Shown here piece by piece: positions 48,214-57,049 of a stretch of DNA of 64,000 bases. The DNA lies in contig JAETNT010000006.1 of NCBI GenBank assembly GCA_021772025.1, forward strand, positions 39,212-103,211. The letters run 5' to 3'. The translations under genes and the position numbers were made by a program. This DNA is from Enterocloster bolteae (lineage in GTDB: Bacteria > Bacillota > Clostridia > Lachnospirales > Lachnospiraceae). Numbering within the stretch: position 1 is the stretch's first letter; each line of letters begins with the position of its first letter. The notes beneath the pieces are model-generated. The model searched no databases and was not told where the DNA came from. It worked only from the letters and a program-made list of their open reading frames with translations.

Positions 48214-48242
48214 TTGACAATACCAGGGAATTAAGCTATAAT
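48214..48242 (+). promoter_or_regulatory. consensus promoter of greA-lysS
   Basis: TTGACA (48214-48219), 17-base spacer and TATAAT (48237-48242), 52 bases before greA. It matches the sigma-A consensus perfectly. Confidence 0.88.
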
Positions 48243-48294
48243 ATTCCGAATGTGAGAAGGCAAATCAATTTAGTCAGGAAGGAAGCAGTGTATT

Positions 48295-48774
48295 ATGGAA
48301 GAAAAGAAAAATATTCTGACCTATGCGGGATTAAAAAAGTACGAGGATGAACTCCATGATTTAAAAGTAAACCGCAGAAAGGAAGTTGCCCAGAAGATTA
48401 AGGAAGCAAGGGAGCAGGGCGACTTATCCGAGAATGCAGAATATGATGCCGCAAAAGATGAGCAGAGAGATATTGAGCTGCGTATCGAAGAGCTGGAGAA
48501 GCTTCTGAAAAATGCAGAGGTTGTAGTAGAAGAGGATGTAGATTTAGAAAAAATCAACATCGGCTGCGTAGTTCGGGTATACGACTTGGAGTATGCAGAG
48601 GAAATGGAGTTCAGCATTGTTGGTTCTACAGAGGCCAATAGCCTTCAGAACAAGATTTCCAACGAATCTCCCGTAGGCCATGCTTTAATCGGCAAGAAAG
48701 TAGGCGATGTGGTGAACGTAGAAACCCAGATGGGGGTTATCCAGTACAAAGTGCTGGCAATCCAGAGAGTATAA
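48295..48774 (+). CDS. greA: transcription elongation factor GreA
   Basis: The 159-residue factor has the N-terminal coiled coil with the acidic tip ([15 protein letters not shown]) and the C-terminal FKBP-like domain ([20 protein letters not shown]). It enters the RNA polymerase secondary channel and stimulates cleavage of backtracked RNA. RBS AAGGAAG. lysS starts 28 bases after its stop. Confidence 0.96.
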   Translation: MEEKKNILTYAGLKKYEDELHDLKVNRRKEVAQKIKEAREQGDLSENAEYDAAKDEQRDIELRIEELEKLLKNAEVVVEEDVDLEKINIGCVVRVYDLEYAEEMEFSIVGSTEANSLQNKISNESPVGHALIGKKVGDVVNVETQMGVIQYKVLAIQRV

Positions 48775-48802
48775 GACAGACCATAAAGAGGAGTGTACTA
48801 AG

Positions 48803-50746
48803 GTGGCAGGAGATCAGAATCAGGCAAGACCCCAGGAAGATTTAAATCATGTGCTTCAGGCCCGTCGGGATAAACTGGCAGAGCTTCAGGAGTCCGGTAA
48901 GGATCCGTTTCGGATTACCAAATACGATCAGACTCATCACAGCGCAGAGATAAAAGAACACTACCAGGAGCTGGAAGGCAAGGAGGTATCCGTTGCCGGC
49001 CGTATGATGTTTAAACGTGTCATGGGCAAGGCGTCCTTCTGCAACATTCAGGATCTACAGGGAAGAATCCAGATTTACGTAGCAAGGGACAGCGTAGGCG
49101 AAGAAGAATATAAGGACTTTAAAAAGTTGGATATCGGCGACATTATCGGAGTGAAAGGAACCGTATTTACGACCAAAACCGGCGAGATTTCTATCCATGC
49201 AACAGATGTACAGCTTCTTTCCAAGAGCCTTCAGGTGCTGCCGGAGAAGTTCCACGGCCTGACGGACACGGATATGCGCTATCGCCAGAGATATGTGGAC
49301 TTAATTATGAACGAAGAGGTAAAGGATACCTTTATCAAGCGCTCTAAGATTATCTCTGCAATCCGCAAATACTTAGACGGCCAGGGCTTTATGGAGGTAG
49401 AGACCCCTATGCTGGTATCCAATGCCGGCGGCGCGGCCGCAAGGCCTTTTGAAACCCATTTTAATGCCCTGGATGAGGATGTAAAGCTTCGCATTTCCTT
49501 GGAGCTTTATTTAAAGAGGCTGATTGTAGGCGGCCTGGAGCGGGTATATGAGATCGGCCGGGTATTCCGCAATGAGGGTGTAGACACCAGGCATAACCCG
49601 GAATTTACCTTGATGGAATTGTATCAGGCCTATACCGATTACCACGGTATGATGGATTTAACTGAGAATTTATATCGTTATCTGGCCCAGGAGGTCCTGG
49701 GTTCCACCACCATCACCTATAACGGCATCCAGATGGATCTGGGAAGGCCTTTTGAACGGATTACCATGGCGGAGGCGGTTAAAAAATATTCCGGCGTGGA
49801 CTTTGACCAGATCCACACCTTGGAGGAAGCCAGAGCTGCTGCCAGGGAACATCATGTGGAATATGAAGAGCGCCATAAGAGAGGGGATATTTTAAATCTG
49901 TTCTTCGAGGAATTTGCAGAGGAACATTTAATTCAGCCCACTTTTGTAATGGATCATCCCATTGAGGTATCGCCTTTAACGAAGAAAAAACCGGAGAATC
50001 CCCAGCATGTTGAGCGCTTTGAGTTCTTTATGAACGGCTGGGAGATGGCTAACGCCTACTCTGAGCTAAATGATCCCATTGATCAGAGAGAGCGCTTTGC
50101 CGCTCAGGAGGAAATGCTTGCAGCCGGGGATGAGGAGGCCAACCACACTGACGAGGACTTTATCAATGCCCTGATGGTGGGCATGCCGCCTACCGGAGGC
50201 ATCGGATTCGGTATTGACAGAATGGTAATGCTGCTGACCGATTCAGCAGCGATAAGGGATGTTTTGCTGTTCCCGACAATGAAGAGCATCAGTGGTACAG
50301 AAGGCTCGAAGAAAGCTGAAAAAGCCGCCCAAGTGGTACAGAACGGGAGCGAAAAAGCAGCAGAAAAGATAGACTTTTCTAAGGTAAAGATCGAACCGAT
50401 TTTCGAAGAAATGGTGGATTTTGATACCTTTGCAAAGTCTGATTTCCGGGCTGTGAAGATCTTAGCCTGCGAGGCGGTTCCCAAGTCCAAGAAGCTTCTG
50501 AAGTTTACGATGGATGACGGAGAACGTAAGGATCGTGTGATTTTAAGCGGAATTCACGAGTATTACGAGCCGGAAGAACTGGTTGGAAAAACCTGTATCG
50601 CTATCGTAAATCTGCCGCCGAGAAAGATGATGGGAATTGATTCTGAAGGTATGCTGATTTCCGCTGTGCATGAGGAAGATGGCCGTGAAGGATTAAATCT
50701 TCTGATGGTAGATGACCGGATTCCTGCGGGAGCGAAGCTGTATTAG
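48803..50746 (+). CDS. lysS: lysyl-tRNA synthetase with C-terminal tRNA-binding domain
   Basis: The first ~500 residues are a class II LysRS: an OB-fold anticodon domain, motif 2 in [19 protein letters not shown] and motif 3 [15 protein letters not shown]. After a charged linker, residues ~535-647 form an EMAPII/Trbp111-like OB domain like that at the end of MetRS ([39 protein letters not shown]). The added domain raises tRNA affinity. The start is GTG 48803 after AGAGGAG. The usual bacterial LysRS is about 500 residues, so the extension is clear. Confidence 0.95.
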   Translation: MAGDQNQARPQEDLNHVLQARRDKLAELQESGKDPFRITKYDQTHHSAEIKEHYQELEGKEVSVAGRMMFKRVMGKASFCNIQDLQGRIQIYVARDSVGEEEYKDFKKLDIGDIIGVKGTVFTTKTGEISIHATDVQLLSKSLQVLPEKFHGLTDTDMRYRQRYVDLIMNEEVKDTFIKRSKIISAIRKYLDGQGFMEVETPMLVSNAGGAAARPFETHFNALDEDVKLRISLELYLKRLIVGGLERVYEIGRVFRNEGVDTRHNPEFTLMELYQAYTDYHGMMDLTENLYRYLAQEVLGSTTITYNGIQMDLGRPFERITMAEAVKKYSGVDFDQIHTLEEARAAAREHHVEYEERHKRGDILNLFFEEFAEEHLIQPTFVMDHPIEVSPLTKKKPENPQHVERFEFFMNGWEMANAYSELNDPIDQRERFAAQEEMLAAGDEEANHTDEDFINALMVGMPPTGGIGFGIDRMVMLLTDSAAIRDVLLFPTMKSISGTEGSKKAEKAAQVVQNGSEKAAEKIDFSKVKIEPIFEEMVDFDTFAKSDFRAVKILACEAVPKSKKLLKFTMDDGERKDRVILSGIHEYYEPEELVGKTCIAIVNLPPRKMMGIDSEGMLISAVHEEDGREGLNLLMVDDRIPAGAKLY

Positions 50747-50864
50747 GATGTACTCTTTTTCCGAAAAAAGAGACGTGGAAAATTGGTGTTGTACCAATTT
50801 TGTACCAAATGAAACAAGATTTATGCAGAGTTATTGCAGACAGCAGAATAATAAACATGTGTTT

Positions 50865-50896
50865 GGCTCTAAGGCGTTGAACCTTAGAGCCTTTTT
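50865..50896 (+). terminator. terminator after lysS
   Basis: GGCTCTAAGG pairs perfectly with CCTTAGAGCC and is followed by TTTTT. It marks the end of the core block. Confidence 0.88.
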
Positions 50897-51093
50897 ATTT
50901 TATTCAATCCGTTTGTTTTTTCTGCAGAAGAAATGTAGGCAGGTAATGGCGCCTTCTGAAATCGAAAAAGGAGACAGGAAAAAAGGATTTCTCCAAAATT
51001 AAAAAGTTTTTGTCAGAATGACAGCTGTTGTCAATGTCTATGATTATGCTATAAGAAAAAAGAAGCTTTACAGAAAGGACGAGAATCAGACAT

Positions 51094-51225
51094 ATGGAAA
51101 CAGGGAAAGCGGAGTGGATGAAAAGGCGGGTTCGGATGGTTATATATTATAGTTATGCACGTAAGTGCATGCACAATATAAACGCCTTGGAGAAATTTCC
51201 GTCTTCAGGGTGTTTTATGTTGTAA
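51094..51225 (+). other. short open frame at the accessory-region boundary, possible gene remnant
   Basis: The 380 bases between the lysS terminator and the XRE gene hold a possible promoter (TTGTCA 51028-51033, TATAAG 51050-51055), an AAAGGA site and a 43-codon frame beginning METGKAEWMKRR. The frame ends in a palindromic stretch around TGCATGCAC (51165-51175). I recognise no family. It may be the start of a gene lost when the island inserted or decayed. Confidence 0.3.
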
Positions 51226-51275
51226 GCTATTTGCATAACTGCTATCAGTGAGGGAAGCAATAGTAGCTTTAGGTA

Positions 51276-51581
51276 CTATTTGAACTCTTTAATCAGGCCC
51301 TCGATCAGGCGTTTCTGTGACGGGGTTAGGTCAGCCCACATATCAAACAAGTGTTTTTGTTCTTTAGTAAGAGGAACGGTATCCATGTCTTCGGCGAAAA
51401 ACTGGCTGAGGGTGATACCAAAAGCAGAACAGATGCTTTCCAGTGTGGCAAGGGATGGAACGGTGTTCCTGCGGTAGATGTTTGCAATGGTGGAGGAAGA
51501 CAGGCCGGACTCACAAGAGAGGCGGTAAGTACTCCATCCCCGCTCTTTAGTCAGTTCTGTGATTCGCTTGATTACGTCCAT
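51276..51581 (-). CDS. XRE family transcriptional regulator
   Basis: The 101-residue product is a single Cro/CI-type helix-turn-helix (STYRLSCESGLSSSTIANIY) followed by a short acidic tail (LTPSQKRLIEGLIKEFK). On the minus strand GGGAG lies 8 bases before the chosen ATG at 51581, and an earlier ATG at 51617 lacks an RBS. It faces away from the AT-rich cassette and may control itself or the genes beside it. Confidence 0.88.
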   Translation of the reverse strand: MDVIKRITELTKERGWSTYRLSCESGLSSSTIANIYRRNTVPSLATLESICSAFGITLSQFFAEDMDTVPLTKEQKHLFDMWADLTPSQKRLIEGLIKEFK

Positions 51582-51757
51582 ATAATGACTCCCTTCCCCT
51601 TTTAATGTATTGTACAAGGGGGGAAGGGAAGATAAAAGGTTCAGTTGTAATAAAAATAGTATTCAAATGAGCAAATGTATGATATAATTGAGAGCGCAGG
51701 AATAAAAAGTAGTTGTTAAGAAAAATGCTGGTGGCAGCTAGTATATCGTCCGAAAAG

Positions 51758-51882
51758 TAGCTGGACCAATTCCTTGCCTGTTTTCCCGGCTGCACAGATC
51801 AAAAAGCCTCAGCGCAGCCCCGCTGCGCCTGCGTTTTTGACCTGCACACTCGAAAAAACATTCCGCATACTTGGTCCAGCTA
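51758..51882 (+). repeat. 125-bp palindromic non-coding element
   Basis: TAGCTGGACCAA (51758-51769) is the perfect inverted repeat of TTGGTCCAGCTA (51871-51882). Five more bases (ATCGT) pair further out. The interior holds a G+C-rich stem (CAGCGCAG...CTGCGCCTG) flanked by CAAAAAG/GTTTTTG. No target duplication is clear. It looks like an extragenic palindromic repeat or a decayed MITE. An open frame across it on the minus strand has no RBS. Confidence 0.6.
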
Positions 51883-52028
51883 TTTAAGAAACGATGTGCT
51901 GGATAAGAGAGAATATGGAAAAGGTCAGAAGGGGGATGAATGATGGGGAAAAGAGGCATGACACGGTTAATTCAAAAGATGGATGGTTAGAGGATTTAAA
52001 AAGAGTTGAGATTGAAAAGAGGTACAAA

Positions 52029-53837
52029 ATGAAAAGGGAGATTATAAAAAGTTTTTTGGTTATATTAGTTGCAGGGGTTACTACTTCTTGTTCGGCAAAA
52101 AACGATATGGGGGAAGAAGCTCAAGATGTAACATATGCTCAAACTTCTGATATTAGCGAAAGCAGCTCAGCCAATAAGAATAATCAGTATAGTGAAGATA
52201 GAGTGGAAAAAGCTAATTTATACGAGGAATATAAAGATTATCCAATATATTCAAAAGAATTTACCTATTATCTGTTAAATAGTGATATTTATGACTTTCC
52301 GGATTTTTCAGATCGAATAGCTAAGCTGGAAAGAGATTTGCAGACAGCGGACACAGAAAAAATGTATGTTTATGAGAGTGGATTTGGCGGCGATACAGGT
52401 TTTAAGCACGCACCAGATAAAACAGAGTACATATATGTTGGAGAGGTGAAGGATGGACAGCCTCATGGAATAGGAAAGGTTGTACATACATATGGCTCTG
52501 AGGCTTGGACTTTAAGAGACAGATTTGGGGATATTTCTGTAATTGTATATGAGGGTTATTTTGATAAAGGCCGATGTGATGGTTTTGGAATATCATATGC
52601 TTCAGCGCTAGATGATAATATAGGATATGTGATGGAGGAGATAGTACGTAATTATAACAGTGAATTTGATAAATATGTACATTTGTACTATACACCTATT
52701 GAATACATAGGAGATTATGATAAGGGGGAGAGGAAAGGTATTGGTGCTTGGTTCTCTTATCCGGAAGATGAAAGAGGAGAATATCTTTTAGGAAAATATT
52801 CTTTAAGAGATATAGATATTGATACTGGGGAATTTAAGAAAAATGCGATTGTAAAGGGGAAAAGCTATTTCTTAGGCCATCTCTTATATGAAGGGGAGTA
52901 TGATAAAGGGAATAGGAATGGCGAGGGACGATTGTATTACCTTAATTCGGAAGCTTTAGCGTTTGAAGGGGAGTTTAAGAAAAACGAAATAGTAGAAGGA
53001 ACTTTGTATTTTCCGGATGGCAACATAGTCGAAAAAGGAACATGGAAAAACGGGATCTGTGGTATTACTGATTTCAATGAGATTTATTATGACAATAGTG
53101 AATTGACAGAAGAGGATGAGATAAATTTATTAAGTGAATTGTATGATATGGAGGCTGAGGATGTTCGGGAAATGCAGGAATACTGGAGAATGATAGAGGA
53201 AGGGGAACTGGTAAAAGAATGGGAGGAGGGAATAATTGAAGAGCGAGATTGGGAACGCGAGGAATATATCATTCCGGACAGTGACAAACGCTATCTGACA
53301 GATGAAGATTTACAGGGGATGGATGAATCACAGTTGCGGTTTGCCAGAAATGAGATCTTTGCCCGTCATGGACGATCATTTCAAACACCAGATTTGAATA
53401 ATTATTTTAACTCAAAGTCCTGGTATGACGGTTATATTCCAATGGAAAACTTTGATGATTCGGTTTTAAATGAATATGAGAAGGCTAACCTGGAATTGAT
53501 AAAATCGAAAGAGGGGGAGGATAATGCAGGAGATAAAAATACTACCCTGGTTAGCGGTCTTTATGAAGGAGATATTGAAGGAAATAAAATACAGATTTCA
53601 ATAAGCCTATATTCTGAATTTATAAAAGAAGGAGGGATGACAAATTTAGGAGATTTTGAGATTATTGTAGACAATGAGCATGAATGGGCTAATATTTTTT
53701 ATAATAGTTCTGGTGAATTGATTATTATGGATATGTATGGAAATGTAATAGGGTCTGCTGTTATCAACGGGAAAGATACATTGGCAGTAAAATTATTTGA
53801 TATAAATATATTATTTACACGTATTGAGAGATATTGA
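52029..53837 (+). CDS. MORN-repeat/YARHG-domain lipoprotein
   Basis: The 602-residue protein has a lipoprotein-like signal ending TTSC (Cys 21). Four to five MORN-like repeats lie between about residues 135 and 345 (YVGEVKDGQPHGIGK, YEGYFDKGRCDGFG, YIGDYDKGERKGIGAW, YEGEYDKGNRNGEGRL). A Glu-rich stretch and a YARHG domain follow (QLRFARNEIFARHGRSF, WYDGYIP), then a beta-rich tail. MORN repeats bind membranes or proteins, and YARHG is an extracellular domain of unknown function. ATG 52029 is preceded by AAAGAGG. DNA composition is clearly AT-richer than the core. Confidence 0.8.
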   Translation: MKREIIKSFLVILVAGVTTSCSAKNDMGEEAQDVTYAQTSDISESSSANKNNQYSEDRVEKANLYEEYKDYPIYSKEFTYYLLNSDIYDFPDFSDRIAKLERDLQTADTEKMYVYESGFGGDTGFKHAPDKTEYIYVGEVKDGQPHGIGKVVHTYGSEAWTLRDRFGDISVIVYEGYFDKGRCDGFGISYASALDDNIGYVMEEIVRNYNSEFDKYVHLYYTPIEYIGDYDKGERKGIGAWFSYPEDERGEYLLGKYSLRDIDIDTGEFKKNAIVKGKSYFLGHLLYEGEYDKGNRNGEGRLYYLNSEALAFEGEFKKNEIVEGTLYFPDGNIVEKGTWKNGICGITDFNEIYYDNSELTEEDEINLLSELYDMEAEDVREMQEYWRMIEEGELVKEWEEGIIEERDWEREEYIIPDSDKRYLTDEDLQGMDESQLRFARNEIFARHGRSFQTPDLNNYFNSKSWYDGYIPMENFDDSVLNEYEKANLELIKSKEGEDNAGDKNTTLVSGLYEGDIEGNKIQISISLYSEFIKEGGMTNLGDFEIIVDNEHEWANIFYNSSGELIIMDMYGNVIGSAVINGKDTLAVKLFDINILFTRIERY

Positions 53838-53887
53838 TAAATCTATAGGCTCTCGGAATTTTTTGCTGGAGAATGGAGGAAAAGTTC

Positions 53888-54067
53888 ATGGTTATAATTC
53901 TTATTTATTGGGCATTAGGTTATTGGGCTACAGGAAAAACAATCTATAAAAATGTATTTTTGGTATATGATAGAAAATCGTTTGTTTTAAAAAGGATGAT
54001 ATGGGGCATGTTAGGAGGATGGCTATTAATTCCATGGGCATTAATAGCCATGTTATTGGGAAGATGA
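53888..54067 (+). CDS. small two-helix membrane protein (59 aa)
   Basis: The product starts MVIILIYWALGYWATGK, has a short basic loop (YDRKSFVLKRMI) and a second helix (LGGWLLIPWALIAMLL). I recognise no family. ATG 53888 lies 7 bases after GGAGGA, so it is likely translated. The ATG at 53873 overlaps that RBS. It lies 50 bases after the lipoprotein gene and 39 before the 715-residue gene, as part of one transcription unit. Confidence 0.7.
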   Translation: MVIILIYWALGYWATGKTIYKNVFLVYDRKSFVLKRMIWGMLGGWLLIPWALIAMLLGR

Positions 54068-54106
54068 GATTAAAATGAATCGTGATGAGTATAAGAGGGA
54101 GATAAT

Positions 54107-56254
54107 ATGTTGAAACTATACTTATATGGTGAGGAATTGGAATATAGCCATTCCATAGAAGTCTATTGTTTTATTCGCTCTAAATTTAGAACTTTAAATT
54201 CAGGAGTTGAAGAATTAAAAGAGAATTTAAGAAATACAGAGGTCATTGATTTTGAACAATATTTTGCTATGCTAGCGGAGCTATATGCTTCACTTATCCA
54301 GGTTGCAATGGAAGAGAGTGTAAAAATACTTTATGAGCAGGGAATGGAGTATGCAGATGAAGAAATTTTTTATCAAGATTACCATTTAGAGTTTGAGTGT
54401 TTTCAGGAAGCGCTAAAACCTTTTGCTGAGAAATGTGATAACTTGAATAAAGAATATGACCTTAAACAAGATTTATTTCAAATAGAAAAGGCAAGTAGAA
54501 GCCATTGGACTGGAGGCGGATTTGGTCTAAAGGGAGCGATAAAAGGTGCCGCCACTGCTAAAATGCTCAATATGGGAACAGATGCTTTTCGTAGTATATC
54601 AGATTCACGGAAAGAGCACAGGATGTCAAGTGAATACGAAAGGCGATGCGAAAACATTATTAAATCCGAGAGTACTGTTAATTTGGTTATTGAGGCATTG
54701 AAGAGAGAGTTTACCAACATAGCAGATTGTGTGATGAAGGAACTGGTTAATACCGGTACAGTTCCTCCTCCTATGATGGAAACGGGAAAAGCAAAGGCAC
54801 TATTAAAGAATACGCTAAGGTTTAAAAATCCCACAATTGAGGAATTAAAAAAAGTAATTGTACAATGCCTGCGTTTTGATCCATTTTGTAAGGAAATATA
54901 TGATTGTCTTTTAGAGACAGATGGAGAAAATCCAGAAGTGATAGAAGCAGCACTTACTTTCGGTATGATATCCGACGAGACAATTAATACTGAATTGAAT
55001 AAAATTTACAGCATGGATGAAAGTACCTGGCAGAATCTTTTGACAAAGATAAAGGCAGAAAGAATATGGGAAAGGAAATATAATGCCTCAATTTCGCCAG
55101 GTCAAATGGAAAAGCAGTTGCTGAAAATAAACAATTTTTGTGGGGGAGATATTGCTGCGATAGACAGAATCTATGTAGAATTGAAAGAATGCTTTGGTGA
55201 TGCAGTCAAAGAATATGAGGGGATGGGGATTCTTAAAGCAACCAGGATGTATGTACATTTGTTTGATGATGGATATCCTAATAATTGTAAAATTATTGAA
55301 GGAGTTGATAAACTGATAGAAATAAAAGAGGAGTATAGTATAAATACAGCACCGTTTTTGATTCAGACTTTTAACTTGATAAATGACGATAGCGGGATAG
55401 CGGAAATAGTTGAGTTAATGAGATATAAATATCACCAATGCGCCTCTGAAGAAGAAATATTGGAAAGCATTAAAAATCAGTTTGAAATTTCATTGTATTA
55501 TCCGGCACAAAAAAATAATAGCTATATCAGCGAAGAGAAGTATACCACTTTTCTGAGAAGCATTTATACAATGGTATATAGTGCAACTCTATGGATAAAA
55601 ATTTTAGAGAATGCGGATATTTGTTCCCAGATATCTGGGGTAGTACGAAATGTAGCCAATTTTTTGTTAAAGCATACAGAATATACTACATACAGCCAGA
55701 TTTCGTCAGGCAGCTTAAAAGAAAGGGAAAGGAAAATTCCTGACAGTTATATAGAGTTTTTAAATAGGGCTGTTGCCTATGTGAGAGGTAACAGTGACAC
55801 CCGTTTTTTGAGTATGAAGGTACAAGAATTTGAAAAAGGAGAAAGGGGGTTAGAACAATCAGAGGACAAGTCTATTTTGGAAACTGTTAGAAATGTTTGT
55901 ACTCTGAATGCAGATAAAAGTATGATGTTTTTGGCAGTAGGAAAATCACTTTTAAAACACAAGAAGTATCCAAAAGTTAAGACAAAAATGGGGCTCTTAG
56001 AAAGTGATGATGTATTTTTGATTTATAATGCATCATTATTTGGTATGGAGGGTCCGTGTATTGTATTATGTTCCAGTGGAGTTTATATGAAGGATGCGGA
56101 TGTTTCTGTAAAAGTAATTAGTTGGAGTGAATATAAACATATATCAATTACGAAAAAATTTCTTTCAGACAAAATGAGTATAGGCAATTTTGAATTTGAT
56201 GGTGATTCGGACTTGTATAGGATATTGCGAGATATTCAAGATGGACTTAAATAG
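54107..56254 (+). CDS. 715-residue protein of unknown function with possible C-terminal PH-like domain
   Basis: I do not recognise the whole. The N-terminal ~190 residues are acidic and helical. A glycine-rich amphipathic stretch, TGGGFGLKGAIKGAATAKML near residue 140, could touch membrane or protein partners. The middle is helical and repeat-like, similar in feel to TPR solenoids. The last ~90 residues (ESDDVFLIYNASLFGMEGPC, VLCSSGVYMKD, ISWSEYKHISI) resemble bacterial PH-like domains. There is no signal peptide. RBS AGAGGGAG precedes the ATG. The gene is strongly AT-rich, for example 21 G/C in the 60 bases from 54121. Confidence 0.75.
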   Translation: MLKLYLYGEELEYSHSIEVYCFIRSKFRTLNSGVEELKENLRNTEVIDFEQYFAMLAELYASLIQVAMEESVKILYEQGMEYADEEIFYQDYHLEFECFQEALKPFAEKCDNLNKEYDLKQDLFQIEKASRSHWTGGGFGLKGAIKGAATAKMLNMGTDAFRSISDSRKEHRMSSEYERRCENIIKSESTVNLVIEALKREFTNIADCVMKELVNTGTVPPPMMETGKAKALLKNTLRFKNPTIEELKKVIVQCLRFDPFCKEIYDCLLETDGENPEVIEAALTFGMISDETINTELNKIYSMDESTWQNLLTKIKAERIWERKYNASISPGQMEKQLLKINNFCGGDIAAIDRIYVELKECFGDAVKEYEGMGILKATRMYVHLFDDGYPNNCKIIEGVDKLIEIKEEYSINTAPFLIQTFNLINDDSGIAEIVELMRYKYHQCASEEEILESIKNQFEISLYYPAQKNNSYISEEKYTTFLRSIYTMVYSATLWIKILENADICSQISGVVRNVANFLLKHTEYTTYSQISSGSLKERERKIPDSYIEFLNRAVAYVRGNSDTRFLSMKVQEFEKGERGLEQSEDKSILETVRNVCTLNADKSMMFLAVGKSLLKHKKYPKVKTKMGLLESDDVFLIYNASLFGMEGPCIVLCSSGVYMKDADVSVKVISWSEYKHISITKKFLSDKMSIGNFEFDGDSDLYRILRDIQDGLK

Positions 56255-56278
56255 AGGATATTTAAGAAAGGTTTGTTT

Positions 56279-56968
56279 ATGGAAAAGAAAACATTATTTG
56301 ATGATATAGGGATACTTAGTTTAGGGTTACTTATAGGTGATGTAAAAAGAGAACCCGAGAAAACGATAGAAAAGCTAGAAAAATCAGAAGAAATTCGGGA
56401 TATATGTGGGATTGTAGCTACTATAGCTGATGATTCCGCAGTAAGGGGACAGAAGATTATAAAAATAGTGAAGGAGAAAGATGAGGATGGGACATGGGAT
56501 AAAAATGATAGAGGAATTTATATAAAAATTCCTCCAGAGAAGATGGAAACATACTCAACTCCTTTTTCAGATGTTTTTATAGGGGATAGAATTATGGTAA
56601 CGCTGTGTCCAGATTATCGTATTCATAATGGAACGGATGAATTAGAATGTTTTTGCTATGATATGAGAGTAGGATCCGGGTGGGCTTTAGAAGATGGTAG
56701 CATAGCGGATTTTTGGGAAAAGGAAGCACAAAGTAGAAAAGCGGAGGAAAGGAGAGAAAAGAAATCAGCACCATGGGCGAATTTGGGCTTGTTTTTTGGA
56801 ATGGTTTCATTTTTTGGTCTTACATCTTTTCCTTCAGCTGTTTGTGGGTTGATTGGAGTGATTTTTGGTATTAAGTCAATGATGATAATAGAATCAAAGA
56901 AAAACAATGCTGCAATTATTATAGGCGGTATAGCAATCATCTCATGGGTTCTCGTTTTACTTCAATGA
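56279..56968 (+). CDS. membrane-anchored protein with C-terminal DUF4190-like segment
   Basis: The 229-residue product has a cytosolic N-terminal domain of about 150 residues (DICGIVATIADDSAVRGQKI, RGIYIKIPPEKMET) of no family I know, a basic linker and two C-terminal membrane helices (NLGLFFGMVSFFGLTSF, AAIIIGGIAIISWVLVLL) with the A-V-C-G-L-I-G-V-I-F-G-I pattern typical of DUF4190. ATG 56279 follows AAAGG. It is the last gene of the AT-rich cassette and starts 24 bases after the 715-residue gene. Confidence 0.7.
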   Translation: MEKKTLFDDIGILSLGLLIGDVKREPEKTIEKLEKSEEIRDICGIVATIADDSAVRGQKIIKIVKEKDEDGTWDKNDRGIYIKIPPEKMETYSTPFSDVFIGDRIMVTLCPDYRIHNGTDELECFCYDMRVGSGWALEDGSIADFWEKEAQSRKAEERREKKSAPWANLGLFFGMVSFFGLTSFPSAVCGLIGVIFGIKSMMIIESKKNNAAIIIGGIAIISWVLVLLQ

Positions 56969-57049
56969 ATTTTGTAAAAACGCCAACTTTCAAATATATA
57001 TTATCTCCATGAATATAAAAAATCATTTAATTCAAAGGAGGTAACGTAT

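Noticed and set aside
48144..48350. 68-codon frame across the greA promoter
   Set aside because: It covers a consensus promoter and the greA start and has no RBS.
50712..51002. 96-codon frame over the end of lysS
   Set aside because: It overlaps lysS and its terminator, has no RBS and shows no protein-like composition.
51738..51959. 73-codon open frame on the minus strand
   Set aside because: It spans the palindromic element, has no RBS and its protein has no family character.
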